NCBI GenBank assembly: GCA_009728235.1
Contig: WNZI01000014.1
Coordinates: 1-64,000, forward strand
Source of the DNA: Vibrio cholerae
GTDB taxonomy: Bacteria > Actinomycetota > Actinomycetes > Actinomycetales > Micrococcaceae
Reading direction: 5' to 3'
DNA: 64,000 bases
The translations under genes and the position numbers were made by a program. The stretch's first letter is position 1. Each line of letters opens with the position of its first letter. Shown here one piece after another: positions 62,205-64,000 of the stretch. The notes under the pieces are model-generated. The model worked only from the letters and a program-made list of their open reading frames with translations. It searched no databases and was not told the DNA's origin.

Positions 62205-64000
62205 TCACGCCAGGCCGCGGCGCACGAGCAGCGGCTGGAGGTCGGCGTCGCGGCCCCGGAAGCGTCGGAAGGCTTCCAGCGGGTCGATGCTGTTGCCTCG
62301 CGAGAGGAGTTCGCGCCGGAAGTGGTCGCCGTTCGCTCGCGTCAGTCCGCCGGAGGACCTGAACCACTCGACGGTGTCGGCGTCGAGCATCTCGCTCCAG
62401 ATGTAGGCGTAGTAGGAGGCCGCATAGCCGCCCGCGAAGATGTGCTTGAAGTAGGAGGTGCGGTAGCGCGGGGGCACAGGGGCGAAATCGACGCCGGCGT
62501 CCGCGAGCGCAGCTGCCTCGAAGGCCAGCGGGTCCCCGATCACCGAACCGGAGGGGATGGAATGCCAGGCGAGGTCGAGCAGGGTCGCTCCGAGGTACGC
62601 CGTCGTCTCGAAGCCTTCGCCCCAGGCACCTGCGGCGTGGATGCGGTCGACGACGTCCTGGGGGAGGGCCTCACCTGTCTCGTGGTGGCGCGCGTAGTTG
62701 ACGACGATCTCGGGCCAGAGGATCCACATCTCGTTGACCTGGGACGGGTACTCCACGAAGTCCCGGGGGACGGAGGTCCCGGCGAACAGCGGATAGGTGA
62801 CATCGGAGAACAGGCCGTGCAGTGCGTGACCGAACTCGTGGAACGCGGTGACCACCTGGTCGTAGGACAGCAGCGTCGGCTCACCCGGGCCCGGTTTCGA
62901 GATGTTCAGGTTGTTGATGACGACGGCCCGGGTGCCCTCGAGCGCGGACTGGTCCACGAAGGAGTTCATCCACGCGCCGCCACTCTTGGTGTCGCGCGTG
63001 TAGTAGTCGCCGAGGAACAGGCCGAGCCCTGATCCGTCCTCGTTGAACACCTCCCACACCCTGACGTCCGGGTGGTAGCCGACGAGGTCGGGACGCTCGG
63101 TGAACGTCAGCCCGTACAGGCGGTTCGCGGCGTAGAAGACGCCGTCATTGAGAACGCTGTCCAGTTCGAAGTAGGGGCGCAGGGCGTCCAGGTCGACGTC
63201 GAACCTCGCCTTGCGGACCTTCGACGCGTAGAAGGCCCAGTCCCAGGGCTCGATGGTGTGGCCGGCCTCGGCCTCGAGTTCCACGGCCTCGGCCTTCGCG
63301 TTCCGCACGGCCGGCGCGGCGAGCTCGCGCATGCGGTCCATGATCGCGTCGAGTGACGGTGCGGTCTGGCTGTCCGTCGCGGCGGCCGCGTGGGTGTCGA
63401 AGCCGAGCAGGGACGCGCGCTCGGCGCGCAGGGTCGCCATGCGGGTCGCGACGGCGAGCGTAGCGGCGTCGTTGCCGCGTGCACCGCGTCCGACTGATGC
63501 TTCGTGCAGCCGCCGGCGGACGTCGCGGTCGGTCAGCAGTTCCAGTGCCGGCTGCGCGGTCGGCAGGATCAGGGTCAGCAGGTACCTGCCCTCGTGCCCG
63601 GCGGCGGCCGCCGCTCCTGCAGCGGCCGAGATGGCGTCGGCGGAGAGCCCGTCGAGCTCCTCCGCCGAGTCCAGCAGGAGGGCGGAATCGTTCGTGTCCT
63701 TCAGCAGCTTCTGGGAGAACTCGGTGCTGAGGGCCGATAGCTCTGCATTCAGGCGTCGGAGCGTGGCCTGGGCGCCGTCGTCGAGCTGCGCACCCGCTCT
63801 GATGAAGCTGCGCACGTACTCCTCGACGAGGCGGACCGACTCCTCGTCGAGCCCGTCGAGCGGCACCTGACGGAGGCGTTCGAACAGGGTGCGGTCCAGC
63901 GTGATGTTGTCCTCGTGCTCGGCGAGGCGCGGTGCGATCTGCTGTTCGAGGTCCTGGATGAAGGGGGTGGCGTGGCTGACCGAGTTGCTGAAGAACACGG
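62205..64000 (-). CDS. M3 family metallopeptidase (5' end outside window)
   Basis: Zinc oligopeptidase of the thimet/PrlC-Dcp type. HEFGHALHGLF is the HExxH-class zinc site, followed by FVEYPSQVNEMWILWPE (third ligand Glu). About 598 residues are visible; family members are about 670 aa, and the first residue seen (from GTG 63998) is VFFSNSVSHATPFIQDLEQQIAP, which is internal in homologues. The gene is cut by the window edge. It probably degrades cytoplasmic peptides. Confidence 0.93.
   Translation of the reverse strand, partial: VFFSNSVSHATPFIQDLEQQIAPRLAEHEDNITLDRTLFERLRQVPLDGLDEESVRLVEEYVRSFIRAGAQLDDGAQATLRRLNAELSALSTEFSQKLLKDTNDSALLLDSAEELDGLSADAISAAAGAAAAAGHEGRYLLTLILPTAQPALELLTDRDVRRRLHEASVGRGARGNDAATLAVATRMATLRAERASLLGFDTHAAAATDSQTAPSLDAIMDRMRELAAPAVRNAKAEAVELEAEAGHTIEPWDWAFYASKVRKARFDVDLDALRPYFELDSVLNDGVFYAANRLYGLTFTERPDLVGYHPDVRVWEVFNEDGSGLGLFLGDYYTRDTKSGGAWMNSFVDQSALEGTRAVVINNLNISKPGPGEPTLLSYDQVVTAFHEFGHALHGLFSDVTYPLFAGTSVPRDFVEYPSQVNEMWILWPEIVVNYARHHETGEALPQDVVDRIHAAGAWGEGFETTAYLGATLLDLAWHSIPSGSVIGDPLAFEAAALADAGVDFAPVPPRYRTSYFKHIFAGGYAASYYAYIWSEMLDADTVEWFRSSGGLTRANGDHFRRELLSRGNSIDPLEAFRRFRGRDADLQPLLVRRGLA

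Overview
The window is high-GC DNA with densely packed genes, many GTG starts, TGATG/ATGA overlaps and enzymes of mycothiol metabolism. These traits point to an actinobacterium. The order obg-proB-proA-nadD-rsfS, the nrdHIEF operon and the thrS-HIT-pgsA run resemble Arthrobacter and other Micrococcaceae. Genus is an inference from gene order and protein sequence recognised by eye.

Layout. 1-13.3 kb is a conserved housekeeping block: the end of an RNase E/G gene, a TPP riboswitch with a ThiD-TenA fusion, rplU-rpmA-obg-proB-proA, a small membrane protein, nadD, a coiled/anchored hypothetical protein, rsfS, a histidine phosphatase and tRNA-Ala. 13.3-24.3 kb is accessory: small hypothetical genes, a tandem pair of SpoIIAA/STAS-like proteins, a secreted GH5 glycosidase with CBM2, an AAA+ ATPase behind a structured leader, a PRC-barrel/DUF2382 stress protein, a probable EVE-HNH modification-dependent endonuclease, an App1-type phosphatase, an SDR and a LysR regulator. 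24.4-28.6 kb is the class Ib ribonucleotide reductase operon nrdHIEF behind two NrdR-like boxes. 28.9-32.7 kb is an OpuC-type osmoprotectant ABC transporter. 32.8-37.7 kb holds a lone ECF sigma factor, a GAF protein, a LOV-GGDEF-EAL photoreceptor and RNase Z. 37.8-47.7 kb is mixed: CPBP protein, YtrA-type GntR with its ABC pair, AlkD-like repair protein, GT2, DUF2231-Rieske protein, MFS exporter, thioesterase, DUF427 and an aldo/keto reductase. 47.8-49.4 kb is a second TPP riboswitch with thiM-thiE. 49.6-53.2 kb has an esterase, a lipoate ligase-like protein and a formaldehyde/mycothiol group (mscR, MBL hydrolase, mycoredoxin). 53.5-58.7 kb is thrS-HIT-pgsA, a methyltransferase and pdxS. 58.8-64 kb has a membrane GGDEF-EAL protein, a GNAT acetyltransferase and an M3 peptidase cut by the window end.

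How it fits together. Two riboswitch-controlled loci supply the pyrimidine and thiazole halves of thiamine (ThiD-TenA, ThiM, ThiE). The nrd operon makes deoxynucleotides. MscR, its partner hydrolase and mycoredoxin are thiol and formaldehyde chemistry. Two complete GGDEF-EAL proteins, one with a LOV blue-light sensor, tie c-di-GMP turnover to input signals.

Quality warning. Eleven genes, several of them essential (thrS, obg, proA, rnz), are each broken by an apparent loss of one G or C (two losses in thiD-tenA). In every case restoring one base gives a full-length protein of normal family size. This looks like systematic base under-calling rather than biology; these genes are annotated here as single CDSs spanning the break.
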